Part shown: positions 15,343-23,660 of the stretch, piece after piece
Layout: each line of letters starts with the position of its first letter
Numbering within the stretch: position 1 is the first letter of the stretch
Assembly: GCA_945879145.1 (NCBI GenBank)
Contig: CAMCUZ010000017.1
Span: forward strand, 1-47,361
Origin: an uncultured Mediterranea sp.
GTDB taxonomy: Bacteria; Bacteroidota; Bacteroidia; Bacteroidales; Bacteroidaceae
Reading direction: 5' to 3'
Length of the DNA stretch: 47,361 nt
Made by a program: the position numbers and the translations under genes
The notes under the pieces: model-generated
What the model was told of the DNA's origin: nothing
Database searches by the model: none
Seen by the model: only the letters and a program-made list of their open reading frames with translations

Positions 15343-16179
15343 CTACTTCTTCTCCTCGGCCAACTGTTTCTCAATAAATCGGATTTTCACCGTGCTGGCT
15401 TCGCGCTCGTTCTGCATTTCATGAATGAAGTCGAGCAGGTGGGCCAGGTCATAGACCGCCACCAAAGCCTGGCAGTCGGCAGGTGTCATCTGGGTGGTAT
15501 AGGTGCGGTCACCTTGGAACTCCAGCTTCAGCTTCTCTGTGGCATGGCGGTAGATGAACTCCATTACGCCTCCATCTTCTCCCAGGCGGAAGTCTGACTT
15601 CTCAATCTGTTCGCCCAGGACCGTGCTCTCGTAGGTCTCGCTGGCAGTGGGGGTCTGTTGGTAGGTGCCATCGGGGGCAATGACCTTCACGCTACTGTGA
15701 TGAATCGCCTTTGCGCCGCAGTAGATGCTGGTCATGGTCAGTTCACCCCGTTCGTTGGTGCGGAAGCTGAGGTGTGCACGGTGCAGGTTCTTCTCCAGTT
15801 GTTGCGAGGGGTGGATGTAGTTGCCCAGCTGTTGGTAGGCCGTGTCTTTTTCAAAAAGATAGTTCCCGCTCACTGTGGCCAGCAACGCCTGCTTCTCGGC
15901 GAGGATGCTGTCCAGAAAGGCTACGTTCAACTCCTGCTCCTTGAGCGAGGCTTTTCGCAGTAGTACCTGGCTCTCTCGACGGGTGTCGAACGCTTTGGGA
16001 TAACGCGCCTTGATGCTGTCAATCAGGGCGATGCTCTGTTGGTAATGCCCCTGTTCGTAGGCGCTCTCAGCTTGCTGCAACAATCCGCGAGCCTCCTTTT
16101 CCCCACTACTACAGGCGGTAAGTAATAGGGCGGCAACTCCCAGCAGACCGCTTCTCTTCAGAAGATAAATCATTTGCAT
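15343..16179 (-). CDS. Uncharacterised lipoprotein with N-terminal coiled/TPR-like region
   Basis: I do not recognise a named family. The 278-residue product has a lipoprotein signal (LKRSGLLGVAALLLTACSSG), then helical repeats like a TPR pair (LLQQAESAYEQGHYQQSIALIDS IKARYP), a coiled segment, and a mixed domain (about residues 110-250) ending in acidic and basic helices. An ATG at 16254 would be in frame, but the promoter box at 16218-16225 lies downstream of it, so the start at 16179 (or 16173) is chosen. It is transcribed with the RNA methylase gene two bases later. Role unknown; probably anchored to the outer membrane, facing the periplasm. Confidence 0.8.
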   Translation of the reverse strand: MQMIYLLKRSGLLGVAALLLTACSSGEKEARGLLQQAESAYEQGHYQQSIALIDSIKARYPKAFDTRRESQVLLRKASLKEQELNVAFLDSILAEKQALLATVSGNYLFEKDTAYQQLGNYIHPSQQLEKNLHRAHLSFRTNERGELTMTSIYCGAKAIHHSSVKVIAPDGTYQQTPTASETYESTVLGEQIEKSDFRLGEDGGVMEFIYRHATEKLKLEFQGDRTYTTQMTPADCQALVAVYDLAHLLDFIHEMQNEREASTVKIRFIEKQLAEEKK

Positions 16180-16217
16180 AGAATCCGTTTTTATTGATGA
16201 GTTGATGAATTCAGCGG

Positions 16218-16225
16218 CAAAATTA
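16218..16225 (-). promoter_or_regulatory. -7 box of lipoprotein/methylase operon
   Basis: TAATTTTG on minus fits TAnnTTTG. Expected transcription start is near 16211, which rules out translation from the upstream ATG at 16254. Confidence 0.6.
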
Positions 16226-16309
16226 GTGATTTCCTGTGATACTCTTCTTGTCATGCTCCTTTTTTCTCGCTTTTTGCCGTAAAGATGCGGAAAGATGGCG
16301 AAATTAAGC

Positions 16310-16317
16310 TAACTTTG
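16310..16317 (+). promoter_or_regulatory. -7 box of cca/antiporter operon
   Basis: TAACTTTG fits TAnnTTTG exactly and lies 24 bases before the cca ATG. Confidence 0.6.
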
Positions 16318-16341
16318 TCCCCCGAAAAGTAAGGATAAAAG

Positions 16342-17778
16342 ATGAAAGATTGGACAACAGAAGAGCTGAAAGCACATTTCAGCACAGAGATATTCAAGCA
16401 GATTTCGGCTACGGCCGATGCGCTGCAACTGGAGTGTTATGTAGTGGGGGGCTACGTGCGTGACCTCTTCCTGGAACGCCCCTCGAAAGACATTGATGTG
16501 GTCGTAGTGGGTAGTGGTATTCTCATGGCCGAAACCCTGGGCAAACGACTCGGACGAGGGGCTCATGTGGCGGTGTTCCGCAACTTTGGCACTGCGCAAC
16601 TCAAGTACAAGGGTACCGAGGTGGAGTTTGTAGGTGCCCGACGCGAGTCCTACAGCCACGACTCACGTAAGCCCGTGGTGGAGGATGGTACGCTGAACGA
16701 TGACCAGAATCGCCGCGACTTTACCATCAATGCCTTGGCTGTCTGTCTCAATGCCGACCGATTGGGTGAATTGGTCGATCCCTTTGGCGGTATCGACGAC
16801 CTCTATGACAAGACCATCCGTACGCCGCTTGATCCCGATATCACCTTTAGCGACGATCCCCTGCGCATGATGCGCTGCGTGCGTTTTGCTGCACAGCTGG
16901 GCTTCTATATCGACGATGAGACCTTCGAGGCGTTGGAACGTAATAAGGAGCGCATCGGCATTATCAGTCGCGAACGCATTGCCGACGAGCTCAATAAGAT
17001 TCTGCTCAGTCCGGTGCCAAGCAAGGGATTTGTGGAGTTGGACCGCTGTGGCTTGCTGGCCCTCATCTTCCCCGAACTTGTGGCGCTGCAGGGCGTGGAG
17101 ACCCGCAACGGCAAGGCCCATAAGGATAACTTCTACCATACGCTGGAGGTGCTTGACAATGTGGCACGCACCTCTCAGAACCTTTGGCTGCGTTGGGCTG
17201 CCTTGCTGCACGACATAGCCAAGCCGCGCACCAAGCGTTGGGAACCGAAGCAGGGGTGGACCTTCCATAACCACAACTACATGGGGGCCAAGATGATACC
17301 CGACCTCTTTCGTCGCATGAAACTGCCCATGAACGAGAAGATGAAGTATGTACAGAAACTCGTGGAGCTCCACATGCGCCCCATTGTGATTGCCGATGAG
17401 GAGGTGACCGACTCGGCCGTTCGACGTCTCCTCTTTGAGGCAGGCGACGATATTGACGACCTCATGACCCTCTGTGAGGCCGACATCACCTCGAAGAATC
17501 AGGAGCGCAAGCAGCGCTTCCTCGATAACTTCCGTCTGGTAAGGCAGAAACTGAAGGACCTGGAGGAGAAGGACCGCATACGCAACTTCCAGCCACCTGT
17601 GGATGGTGAGGAGATTATGGCCACGTTTGGCCTGCAGCCTTGCCGCGAAATCGGCTCGCTGAAGAGTGCCATCAAAGATGCTATTCTCGATGGTGTCATC
17701 CCCAACGACCACGATGCGGCCTATCAGTTTATGCTCGAACGGGCCCGCCGCATGGGTCTGCAGCCTGTGAATTCGTAA
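16342..17778 (+). CDS. cca: CCA tRNA nucleotidyltransferase with HD domain
   Basis: Adds or repairs the 3' CCA end of tRNA. The 478 residues show the class II nucleotidyltransferase head: YVVGGYVRDLFLERPSKDID with the catalytic DxD, RRDFTINALA and DPLRMMRCVRFAAQL. The tail holds an HD phosphohydrolase domain (HDIAKPRTKRW, about residue 294). This head-plus-HD layout is normal for Bacteroidetes CCA-adding enzymes, which belong to the poly(A) polymerase superfamily; a poly(A) polymerase role is a less likely alternative. It is the first gene of a two-gene operon with the antiporter, 19 bases apart. Confidence 0.93.
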   Translation: MKDWTTEELKAHFSTEIFKQISATADALQLECYVVGGYVRDLFLERPSKDIDVVVVGSGILMAETLGKRLGRGAHVAVFRNFGTAQLKYKGTEVEFVGARRESYSHDSRKPVVEDGTLNDDQNRRDFTINALAVCLNADRLGELVDPFGGIDDLYDKTIRTPLDPDITFSDDPLRMMRCVRFAAQLGFYIDDETFEALERNKERIGIISRERIADELNKILLSPVPSKGFVELDRCGLLALIFPELVALQGVETRNGKAHKDNFYHTLEVLDNVARTSQNLWLRWAALLHDIAKPRTKRWEPKQGWTFHNHNYMGAKMIPDLFRRMKLPMNEKMKYVQKLVELHMRPIVIADEEVTDSAVRRLLFEAGDDIDDLMTLCEADITSKNQERKQRFLDNFRLVRQKLKDLEEKDRIRNFQPPVDGEEIMATFGLQPCREIGSLKSAIKDAILDGVIPNDHDAAYQFMLERARRMGLQPVNS

Positions 17779-17797
17779 CCGATAACAACCATACTTC

Positions 17798-20047
17798 ATG
17801 TCTGAGCTTGCCCCTTTGATTGCGGACTTGGCACTGATACTGATTGGTGCTGGAGTCATGACGCTGCTCTTCAAGAAACTGAAGCAGCCCCTTGTGCTAG
17901 GATATATCGTGGCTGGCATTTTGGCCGGTCCTAACATTAAGTTTACCCCTTCGGTGGTGGATATGGCCAATATTCATACCTGGGCCGACATCGGTGTGGT
18001 CTTTTTGCTCTTTGCACTCGGACTGGAGTTCAGTTTCAAGAAGATTGTCAAGGTAGGGGGCTCGGCCATCATTGCGGCTTGCACCATCATCTTCTGTATG
18101 ATTATGGTGGGCGTTAGTGTAGGCTCTTCGTTCGGTTGGGGACGGATGGATTGCCTCTTCCTGGGTGGTATGATTGCCATGTCGTCAACCACCATCATCT
18201 ACAAGGCGTTCAGTGATTTGGGCCTGTTGAAGAAGCAGTTTGCCGGCCTCGTAATGAGCGTGCTGATTCTGGAGGATATTCTAGCCATTGTGCTGATGGT
18301 GATGCTTTCTACCATGGCTGTAAGCCACAACTTCGAGGGTACGGAGATGTTGATGAGTATCGGCAAACTGCTCTTCTTCCTGATATTGTGGTTTGTAGTG
18401 GGCATCTACTTGATTCCTGGTCTGTTGAAGCGTTGTAAGCAGTTGATGAGTGATGAGACGCTGCTCGTGGTGGCACTGGCGCTCTGCTTTGGTATGGTGG
18501 TGGTTGCTGCACAGACCGGTTTCTCACCCGCCTTTGGTGCCTTCATCATGGGCTCCATTCTGGCCGAGACGGTCGAGGCGGAGCATATCGAACGACTGGT
18601 AAGTCCGGTAAAGGACCTCTTTGGTGCCATCTTCTTTGTATCGGTGGGCATGATGGTGAATATGGAGATGATTGTGGAGTATGCCTTCCCTATCTTTGTC
18701 ATCACGATGGCCGTGGTGCTGGGTCAGGCGCTCTTCGGTACCTTGGGCGTACTGCTGAGTGGTCAGCCGCTGAAGACGGCCATGCAGTGTGGCTTTAGTT
18801 TGACACAGATTGGTGAGTTTGCTTTCATTATTGCTTCGCTGGGTGTCTCGCTGCATGTTACTGCCGATTTCCTCTATCCCATCGTGGTAGCGGTTTCGGT
18901 CATTACCACCTTCTTGACCCCTTATATGATACGGCTGGCTGGTCCGGCATCTGAGTTTGTGGATCGTCACCTGCCTCGCAAGTGGCTCAGCTTTATTCAT
19001 CGCTATACGCCTGGTACCCAGGTGATCAATCATGAGAGTCTCTGGCGTAAACTGATTCTCTCCTTGGTGCGTATTACGGTGGTCTATAGCATCGTCAGTG
19101 CCGCGATTGTGGCGGTTTCGTTCCGTTTTCTGCTGCCGCTGCTCACCTCCACCCTGCCTGATGTATGGGGAGAGCTACTGGCTGCATTGATTACGCTGCT
19201 ATGCATAGCTCCCTTCCTACGGGCTATCATGATTAAGAAGAACCATTCTGTTGAATTGGTGACGCTCTGGAATGAGAACCGGGGCTACCGGGCTCCGCTT
19301 GTGGCTACCATGGTGCTGCGGGTGCTGGTGGCTGCAGGGTTTGTGATGTGTGTGGTAGGAGGTATGTTCCGCCTCTCAACCGGGGTATTGGTAGCTATTT
19401 CTGCCGTGGCTATTATCATGATGGTGATGTCGCGCCAGCTCAAGAAGCAGTCCATCTTGATTGAGCGCACCTTCTTTCAGAACCTCCGTTCACGCGAACT
19501 GCTGGCTGAGGTTAGGGGAGAACGCCCTCCCGAGTATGCTGGCCGACTTCTTTCACGCGACCTGCATCTGGCTGATATGGTGTTGCCTTCTTCGTCTGAC
19601 TGGGCGGGGAAGACCTTGGCTGAGCTCAACCTGGGTAATCGCTATGGGGTACATGTGGTTTCCATCTTACGTGGTGAACGCCGGTTCAATATTCCTGGAG
19701 GTGAGATGCGACTCTTTCCGCAGGATAAGCTGCAGGTGCTGGCTACCGACGAGCAGTTGACCCGCTTTGGGGATGCCATGGAGCAGGTGGCACAGGTTGA
19801 GGAGCCCGATGAAGCTTCGGAGATGACGCTCTGTCAGGTGCGTGTAGATGAGCAGTCGCCCTTCCTCAACCGCACGATGAAAGAGGCGGGTGTGCGCGAT
19901 ACGTTCCACTGTCTGATAGCAGGCGTAGAGCGTGGAAGCGACAAACTGCATGCACCCGATCCCCGTGCTCCTTTCCAACTCAACGATGTGGTCTGGGTGG
20001 TTGGCGAGAAGAAGAATGTCTATCGCCTCAGCGGTAAGAAGGAGTGA
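17798..20047 (+). CDS. CPA2-family monovalent cation:proton antiporter (KefB-like)
   Basis: Inner-membrane Na+ or K+/H+ exchanger. Of 749 residues, the first 380 or so form about 12-13 membrane helices of the Na/H exchanger fold (KQPLVLGYIVAGILAGPNIK, FALGLEFSFKKIVKVGG, SVLILEDILAIVLMV). A second hydrophobic region follows (about 415-545). The cytosolic tail has two TrkA-C (RCK_C) ligand domains: LADMVLPSSSDWAGKTLAEL and MTLCQVRVDEQSPFLNRTM. The NAD-binding TrkA-N domain found in E. coli KefB/KefC is absent, which is usual in Bacteroidetes members. TrkA-C domains suggest control by a nucleotide such as cyclic di-AMP, but that is inference. It ends 15 bases from the end of the convergent oxidoreductase gene, with no clear terminator. 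Confidence 0.92.
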   Translation: MSELAPLIADLALILIGAGVMTLLFKKLKQPLVLGYIVAGILAGPNIKFTPSVVDMANIHTWADIGVVFLLFALGLEFSFKKIVKVGGSAIIAACTIIFCMIMVGVSVGSSFGWGRMDCLFLGGMIAMSSTTIIYKAFSDLGLLKKQFAGLVMSVLILEDILAIVLMVMLSTMAVSHNFEGTEMLMSIGKLLFFLILWFVVGIYLIPGLLKRCKQLMSDETLLVVALALCFGMVVVAAQTGFSPAFGAFIMGSILAETVEAEHIERLVSPVKDLFGAIFFVSVGMMVNMEMIVEYAFPIFVITMAVVLGQALFGTLGVLLSGQPLKTAMQCGFSLTQIGEFAFIIASLGVSLHVTADFLYPIVVAVSVITTFLTPYMIRLAGPASEFVDRHLPRKWLSFIHRYTPGTQVINHESLWRKLILSLVRITVVYSIVSAAIVAVSFRFLLPLLTSTLPDVWGELLAALITLLCIAPFLRAIMIKKNHSVELVTLWNENRGYRAPLVATMVLRVLVAAGFVMCVVGGMFRLSTGVLVAISAVAIIMMVMSRQLKKQSILIERTFFQNLRSRELLAEVRGERPPEYAGRLLSRDLHLADMVLPSSSDWAGKTLAELNLGNRYGVHVVSILRGERRFNIPGGEMRLFPQDKLQVLATDEQLTRFGDAMEQVAQVEEPDEASEMTLCQVRVDEQSPFLNRTMKEAGVRDTFHCLIAGVERGSDKLHAPDPRAPFQLNDVVWVVGEKKNVYRLSGKKE

Positions 20048-20062
20048 CGCTGGTCGTTATAC

Positions 20063-21046
20063 TTAGATTTTTCCCAGGATTTTGTCCATCACCCAGTTGG
20101 TCAGGGTAGCGCTTTCTCCATCGCAGCTGCAGGTGGAGAGACCGCGCAAGTGATCGACCACCGCCTGAATCAACGGCTGTTGCACGTAGATGGGGTTGGT
20201 GACGTGAATCTCTTCGCGCCCCCTTTCGGTATGGAGCGCAATGGGGTCGTAGGTATAGACGGAGAAGCAGATCATTCCTTTGTCGCCAATCACCTCAATG
20301 CGATCTTCGCGTGCTGACTCATGAGCTACGAAGCACCACGACCCACTACCTACAATGCCATTGTCAAACTGGAAGCAGGCGCTGAGCGTATCTTCGGCAG
20401 GATAGAGGCCCCCGCGGTTGCTCTTGTAGCCCGAGGCTTCGAGGATGCAGCCGAATATCTCTTGCAGCAGGTCTATCTGATGAGGAGCCAAGTCGTAGAA
20501 GTAACCACCTCCAGCAATGTCAGGCTGCACACGCCAGGGTAGGTGCTCGCTGTTGTAGTCCAGGTTGCGGGGTGGTTGGGCAAAGCGGATCTGGATGTTG
20601 ATGACGTGGCCTATGGCTCCACTCTCCACCAACTCTTTCACCTTAAGGAAGTAGGGCAGGTAGCGACGGTAGTAGGCCACAAAGCAGGGTACCCCTGTCT
20701 CGTGCGAGACCCGGTTGATGCGGCAGCACTCCTCGTAGGTCACCGCCATGGGCTTCTCAATATAGCAGGGCTTTCCTGCCTTCATGGCCATGATGGCGTA
20801 GGTGGCGTGCGACGAAGGGGGAGTAGCAATATAGACCGCGTTTACTTCGGGATCGTCAACTAAGGCCTGGGCATCATCATACCAGCGGGCAATGCCCCGC
20901 TCCTCGGCATACTTCTTGGCTTTTTCTCCGTTACGACTCATCACAGCGACCACTTCCGACCCTTCTATCTTCTGGAAGGCCGGACCACTTTTATATTTTG
21001 TCACTTCACCACAGCCGATGAAGCCCCATTTGATGATCTTCTCCAT
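20063..21046 (-). CDS. Gfo/Idh/MocA-family NAD(P)-dependent oxidoreductase
   Basis: Sugar or sugar-acid dehydrogenase of unknown substrate. The 327-residue protein has an N-terminal Rossmann fold (KWGFIGCGEVTKYKSGPAF, then AVYIATPPSSHATYAI), the family motif CYIEKPMAVTYEEC with Glu-Lys-Pro for cofactor and substrate binding, and a C-terminal domain with GGYFYDLAPHQIDLL (His and Asp of the active site). No signal peptide. It has no functional neighbours. Upstream lie an A-run, ten heptamer units of the GTAGCTC kind and an AT-rich tract; no promoter box fits, so readthrough from pth/hslR is possible. Confidence 0.92.
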   Translation of the reverse strand: MEKIIKWGFIGCGEVTKYKSGPAFQKIEGSEVVAVMSRNGEKAKKYAEERGIARWYDDAQALVDDPEVNAVYIATPPSSHATYAIMAMKAGKPCYIEKPMAVTYEECCRINRVSHETGVPCFVAYYRRYLPYFLKVKELVESGAIGHVINIQIRFAQPPRNLDYNSEHLPWRVQPDIAGGGYFYDLAPHQIDLLQEIFGCILEASGYKSNRGGLYPAEDTLSACFQFDNGIVGSGSWCFVAHESAREDRIEVIGDKGMICFSVYTYDPIALHTERGREEIHVTNPIYVQQPLIQAVVDHLRGLSTCSCDGESATLTNWVMDKILGKI

Positions 21047-21059
21047 GTTTTTTTTAAGT

Positions 21060-21136
21060 TACGAGCTACAAGCTACGAGTTACGAGCTACGAGCTACAAG
21101 TTACGAGCTACAAGCTACGAGCTACTAGTTATTGGT
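21060..21136 (-). repeat. Heptamer array, GTAGCTC type (10-11 units)
   Basis: On plus: TACGAGC, TACAAGC, TACGAGT, TACGAGC, TACGAGC, TACAAGT, TACGAGC, TACAAGC, TACGAGC, TACTAGT and a decayed TATTGGT. The period is exactly seven. The array ends 13 bases before the oxidoreductase ATG, with an A/T spacer. It is the longest array and has a different unit from the others. Read with the gene it contains TAG in all frames. The next 40 bases (to about 21175) are TATACCTATTATATATA-like. Confidence 0.92.
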
Positions 21137-21218
21137 TATACCTATTTATTATATATACCTATTATATATATACCACTCATGAGTTGTGGTTCCCTTTTCT
21201 CATCTGTGTGCCTGGACA

Positions 21219-21647
21219 CTAGGCTTCATCATCGTCGTCGAAGTCGAAGTCAAAGTCAAAATCATCCATAAACTCTGGCGTGGTGAAGTCATCGAGCGAG
21301 CGGCGCTCTTTCTTGGTGGGACGGCCCGTGCCTTTGGCTCGGTTCACGAAGCCACTCACACGGCTCATCTCCAGTAATTCGTATTGGTCGGGTGTGGTGA
21401 CATTCTCCATCATTTCGCTCACCAACTTGGCACCTACGCGTTTCTCTATGGCCTGAAGCACCTTGAAGGAGTAGGTAATCGGCGGTTTGCGTACTTGGAT
21501 GATGTCACCTGGCTTCACCATGCGGGCCGCTTTTGCCTGCGCTCCATTGATTTGGATGCGCCCTTTCTTGCAGGCTTCGGCCGCAATGGTGCGTGTCTTG
21601 AAGATACGCACGGCCCACATCCATTTGTCTATACGTGCTTCACTCAT
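21219..21647 (-). CDS. hslR: S4-domain RNA-binding protein, Hsp15-like
   Basis: Small S4-fold protein that in E. coli binds stalled 50S subunits carrying nascent chains. The S4 domain is at residues about 4-65 ([25 protein letters not shown] split over two motifs, then [17 protein letters not shown]). The 142-residue length and basic middle fit Hsp15. The tail is unusual: after FTTPEFMDD come four Asp-Phe pairs and then DDDDEA, encoded by repeated GACTTY codons. It overlaps the pth stop/start by four bases (ATGA), so the two are translationally coupled; both act on peptidyl-tRNA or stalled ribosomes. Confidence 0.88.
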   Translation of the reverse strand: MSEARIDKWMWAVRIFKTRTIAAEACKKGRIQINGAQAKAARMVKPGDIIQVRKPPITYSFKVLQAIEKRVGAKLVSEMMENVTTPDQYELLEMSRVSGFVNRAKGTGRPTKKERRSLDDFTTPEFMDDFDFDFDFDDDDEA

Positions 21648-22207
21648 CGCTTGTTGTATTGGTTCATCGTGATGTTGATACCTGCAAGGCAGAAGCTTTT
21701 TACGATCTCCCCTGCTACCTTGAGTCGTTCGGGCATCAGCTCCATCTGCTCAGGGGTGAAATGTCCTAGCACATAGTCTATCTGCATGCCGCGAGGAAAG
21801 TCGTTGCCGATGCCAAAGCGCAGGCGGGCGTATGCCTGTGTGCCCAACGTTTCAGCGATATGCTTCAACCCATTATGTCCAGCATCGCTTCCCTGTCCTT
21901 TCAAGCGCAGGGTGCCGAAGGGCAGGGCTATGTCGTCCACCACAATCAGCGTCTGCTCCAAGTCGATATGCTCTTTCTGCATCCAGTAGCGTACAGCGTT
22001 GCCGCTGAGGTTCATATAGGTAGAAGGTTTGAGCAGCAACAGTTGGCGCCCTTTGATAGAGAGCGTGGCTGTGGCTCCATAACGTCCGTCACTGAAGCTG
22101 ACGCCAGCCTCGCGAGCCAGTGCATCGACCACCATGAATCCAATGTTATGGCGTGTCTCGTGGTACTCGCTCCCGATGTTGCCCAGACCGACAATTAAGT
22201 ACTTCAT
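21644..22207 (-). CDS. pth: Peptidyl-tRNA hydrolase
   Basis: Cytosolic enzyme that frees tRNA from peptidyl-tRNA dropped by ribosomes. The 187 residues contain the family signatures: [21 protein letters not shown] with the catalytic His, [16 protein letters not shown] with the substrate Asn, and [23 protein letters not shown] with the active-site Asp and His. Normal length. It lies between rplY upstream and hslR downstream on the minus strand; the rplY terminator separates it from rplY. A heptamer array ends three bases before its ATG. No promoter box fits well nearby. Confidence 0.96.
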   Translation of the reverse strand: MKYLIVGLGNIGSEYHETRHNIGFMVVDALAREAGVSFSDGRYGATATLSIKGRQLLLLKPSTYMNLSGNAVRYWMQKEHIDLEQTLIVVDDIALPFGTLRLKGQGSDAGHNGLKHIAETLGTQAYARLRFGIGNDFPRGMQIDYVLGHFTPEQMELMPERLKVAGEIVKSFCLAGINITMNQYNKR

Positions 22208-22210
22208 TGG

Positions 22211-22245
22211 TTAGTGATTAGTGATTAGTGTTTAGTGATTAGAGA
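22211..22245 (-). repeat. Heptamer array before pth (5 units)
   Basis: Plus units: TTAGTGA, TTAGTGA, TTAGTGT, TTAGTGA, TTAGAGA; with the gene this reads TAATCAC / TAAACAC. It ends three bases before the pth ATG. Confidence 0.9.
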
Positions 22246-22264
22246 GCTGTTTTTTTGCTTTCCC

Positions 22265-22328
22265 AAAAACAAAAACGCGGATTGCCTTTGCATCACGTCG
22301 TTTGTGCGACGCCTTGCGACAATCCGCG
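22265..22328 (-). terminator. Terminator of rplY
   Basis: CGCGGATTG (22276-22284) pairs with CAATCCGCG (22320-22328), with an inner CGTCG/CGACG stem. On minus it is followed by a T-rich run (A-run on plus at 22265-22275). The long two-part stem is stronger than most in the window. Confidence 0.85.
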
Positions 22329-22372
22329 CTCTATGTTGAGATGAATATAAGTCTTCTCAATTCAAACTGCTA

Positions 22373-22960
22373 TCAACCCTGAGCAGCCTGTGCACCACGA
22401 GCGGCACGAGTCAGCTTCACAGCGCATACCACAGCCTCCTTGGCATTGAGCAGCTCCAGGTTCTCGAAGCTCAGCTCACCGACCTTGATTGTCTTACCCA
22501 GACCCAGGTGAGAAACGTTGATGATCAGCTTCTCGGGGATGAGGTTGTAGAGAGCCTTCACTTTCAGCTTGCGGATCTGCAGAGCCAGCTTACCACCGGC
22601 CTTAACACCTTCTGCCAGGCCTTCGAGCTGTACGGGAACTTCCATCACGATGGGCTTGCTCTCGTCAATCTGGTAGAAATCAACGTGCAGGATGGTATCC
22701 TTTACGGGGTGGAATTGGATATCCTTCATGATGGCATTGACCTTCTTGCCATCGATGATGAGGTCCACTACGTAGATGTGGGGAGTGTAAACCAGATTGC
22801 GCAGACCGTCAGCAGGTACGGTGAAGTGGATGTTCTCGCCACCACCATAAAGCTCACAGGGTACGCCGTTGTCCTTACGAATAGCTTTCAGTGCTCTTGC
22901 CTGTTCCGAAGAGCGGGCTGCAATGGTTCTTGCAGTGCCTTTGATTTCAATGGATTTCAT
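22373..22960 (-). CDS. rplY: 50S ribosomal protein L25/general stress protein Ctc
   Basis: Binds 5S rRNA in the large subunit. The 195-residue protein is of the long CTC type: an L25 domain at about 1-95 (IKGTARTIAARSSEQARALK, RKDNGVPCELYGGG, and HFHPVKD-like VKDTILHVDFYQI) and a C-terminal TL5-like domain (PVQLEGLAEGVKAGGKLA). The end is an Ala/Gly-rich tail. It has a perfect promoter at 23063-23093, a palindrome in the leader and a strong terminator, so it is a single-gene unit. Confidence 0.97.
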   Translation of the reverse strand: MKSIEIKGTARTIAARSSEQARALKAIRKDNGVPCELYGGGENIHFTVPADGLRNLVYTPHIYVVDLIIDGKKVNAIMKDIQFHPVKDTILHVDFYQIDESKPIVMEVPVQLEGLAEGVKAGGKLALQIRKLKVKALYNLIPEKLIINVSHLGLGKTIKVGELSFENLELLNAKEAVVCAVKLTRAARGAQAAQG

Positions 22961-23027
22961 TTACTTTAAATTTTTTGTGTTACTCTAAATTAAGTGATCT
23001 CTTTTGCTTAATTCGCCATCACACGCA

Positions 23028-23041
23028 GTGGCCTAGGCCAC
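23028..23041. promoter_or_regulatory. 14-bp palindrome in the rplY leader
   Basis: GTGGCCTAGGCCAC is a perfect palindrome lying about 15 bases after the predicted rplY transcription start. It could be an operator or, as RNA, a small hairpin. CTAG is rare in many bacterial genomes. No partner is known to me. Confidence 0.5.
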
Positions 23042-23062
23042 CCGATGTTGCAAAAAGCGGTG

Positions 23063-23093
23063 CAAAATTACGGTTTTATTTTGATTTATCAAA
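23063..23093 (-). promoter_or_regulatory. rplY promoter
   Basis: On minus, TTTG (23093 to 23090), 19 bases, then TAATTTTG (23070 to 23063): a full match to the Bacteroides -33/-7 consensus. Transcription should start near 23056. Confidence 0.8.
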
Positions 23094-23102
23094 CTTTTTG
23101 CC

Positions 23103-23483
23103 CTAAAAATCAATGTCTATTTTGATTTCTTCTTCCAGTGGAGCTTCGTCGATGTTTTCCAGGGGCTCTGCATCCGCCTCTTGCTGTGTAGCAGCGGGCT
23201 GACGTTGACGGATGTAGTTGATGGCCTGATCCAATCCTTTCTGGAACTTCTCAAGGTCCTCCTTGTAGAGGAAAATCTTGTGCTTCTCAAAATTGATCTG
23301 GGCCTCTTCACCTTCGCCCATGATCACCTTCTTGCTCTCGGTGATGGCCAAGAAGAGCTCCTCTTTCCGGTTCATTTTCACATCGAGGTAATAGATCCGC
23401 TTGCCGGCCTTGATGGCTTGTGAATAGACGATGTCTTTCTCGCTTTTTTCCACGTCACTGTGTCTTTTCTTCTGTTCTTCCAT
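23103..23483 (-). CDS. DUF3276/PUR-family DNA/RNA-binding protein
   Basis: A 126-residue Bacteroidetes protein related to the eukaryotic Pur-alpha single-stranded nucleic-acid-binding fold. The core lies at about 17-90 (VYSQAIKAGKRIYYLDVKMN, then ELFLAITESKKV and INFEKHKIFLYKEDLEKF). The tail is acidic (LENIDEAPLEEEIKIDIDF) and probably disordered. It is a single gene between rplY and nusB, with a near-consensus -7 box (CAATTTTG on minus, near 23500-23507). Its cellular role is not established. Confidence 0.88.
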   Translation of the reverse strand: MEEQKKRHSDVEKSEKDIVYSQAIKAGKRIYYLDVKMNRKEELFLAITESKKVIMGEGEEAQINFEKHKIFLYKEDLEKFQKGLDQAINYIRQRQPAATQQEADAEPLENIDEAPLEEEIKIDIDF

Positions 23484-23610
23484 AATCTTTAATGATTAAA
23501 AACGGGGCCAAAATTGACTATTTTTTTTCTTATCCCCAAGGAATTGGGCAGATAATTGCTTTATTCACGAAAAAAAACAGTTTTCTTGCTGTGGAATCAC
23601 CAAAAAACGC

Positions 23611-23618
23611 TACTTTTG
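23611..23618 (+). promoter_or_regulatory. nusB operon -7 box
   Basis: TACTTTTG fits TAnnTTTG exactly; a TTG lies at 23586-23588. The leader to the nusB ATG is about 35 bases. Confidence 0.6.
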
Positions 23619-23660
23619 CACCCTGAAACGAACTAACCCAGTAACTATTATAGGAAAAAT

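Noticed and set aside
16663..17970. Long open frame (435 codons) opposite cca
   Set aside because: Overlaps the certain CCA-adding enzyme and the start of the antiporter; no recognisable domain.
21060..21136. Array considered as a CRISPR
   Set aside because: Units are contiguous 7-mers without spacers, and no cas gene is present.
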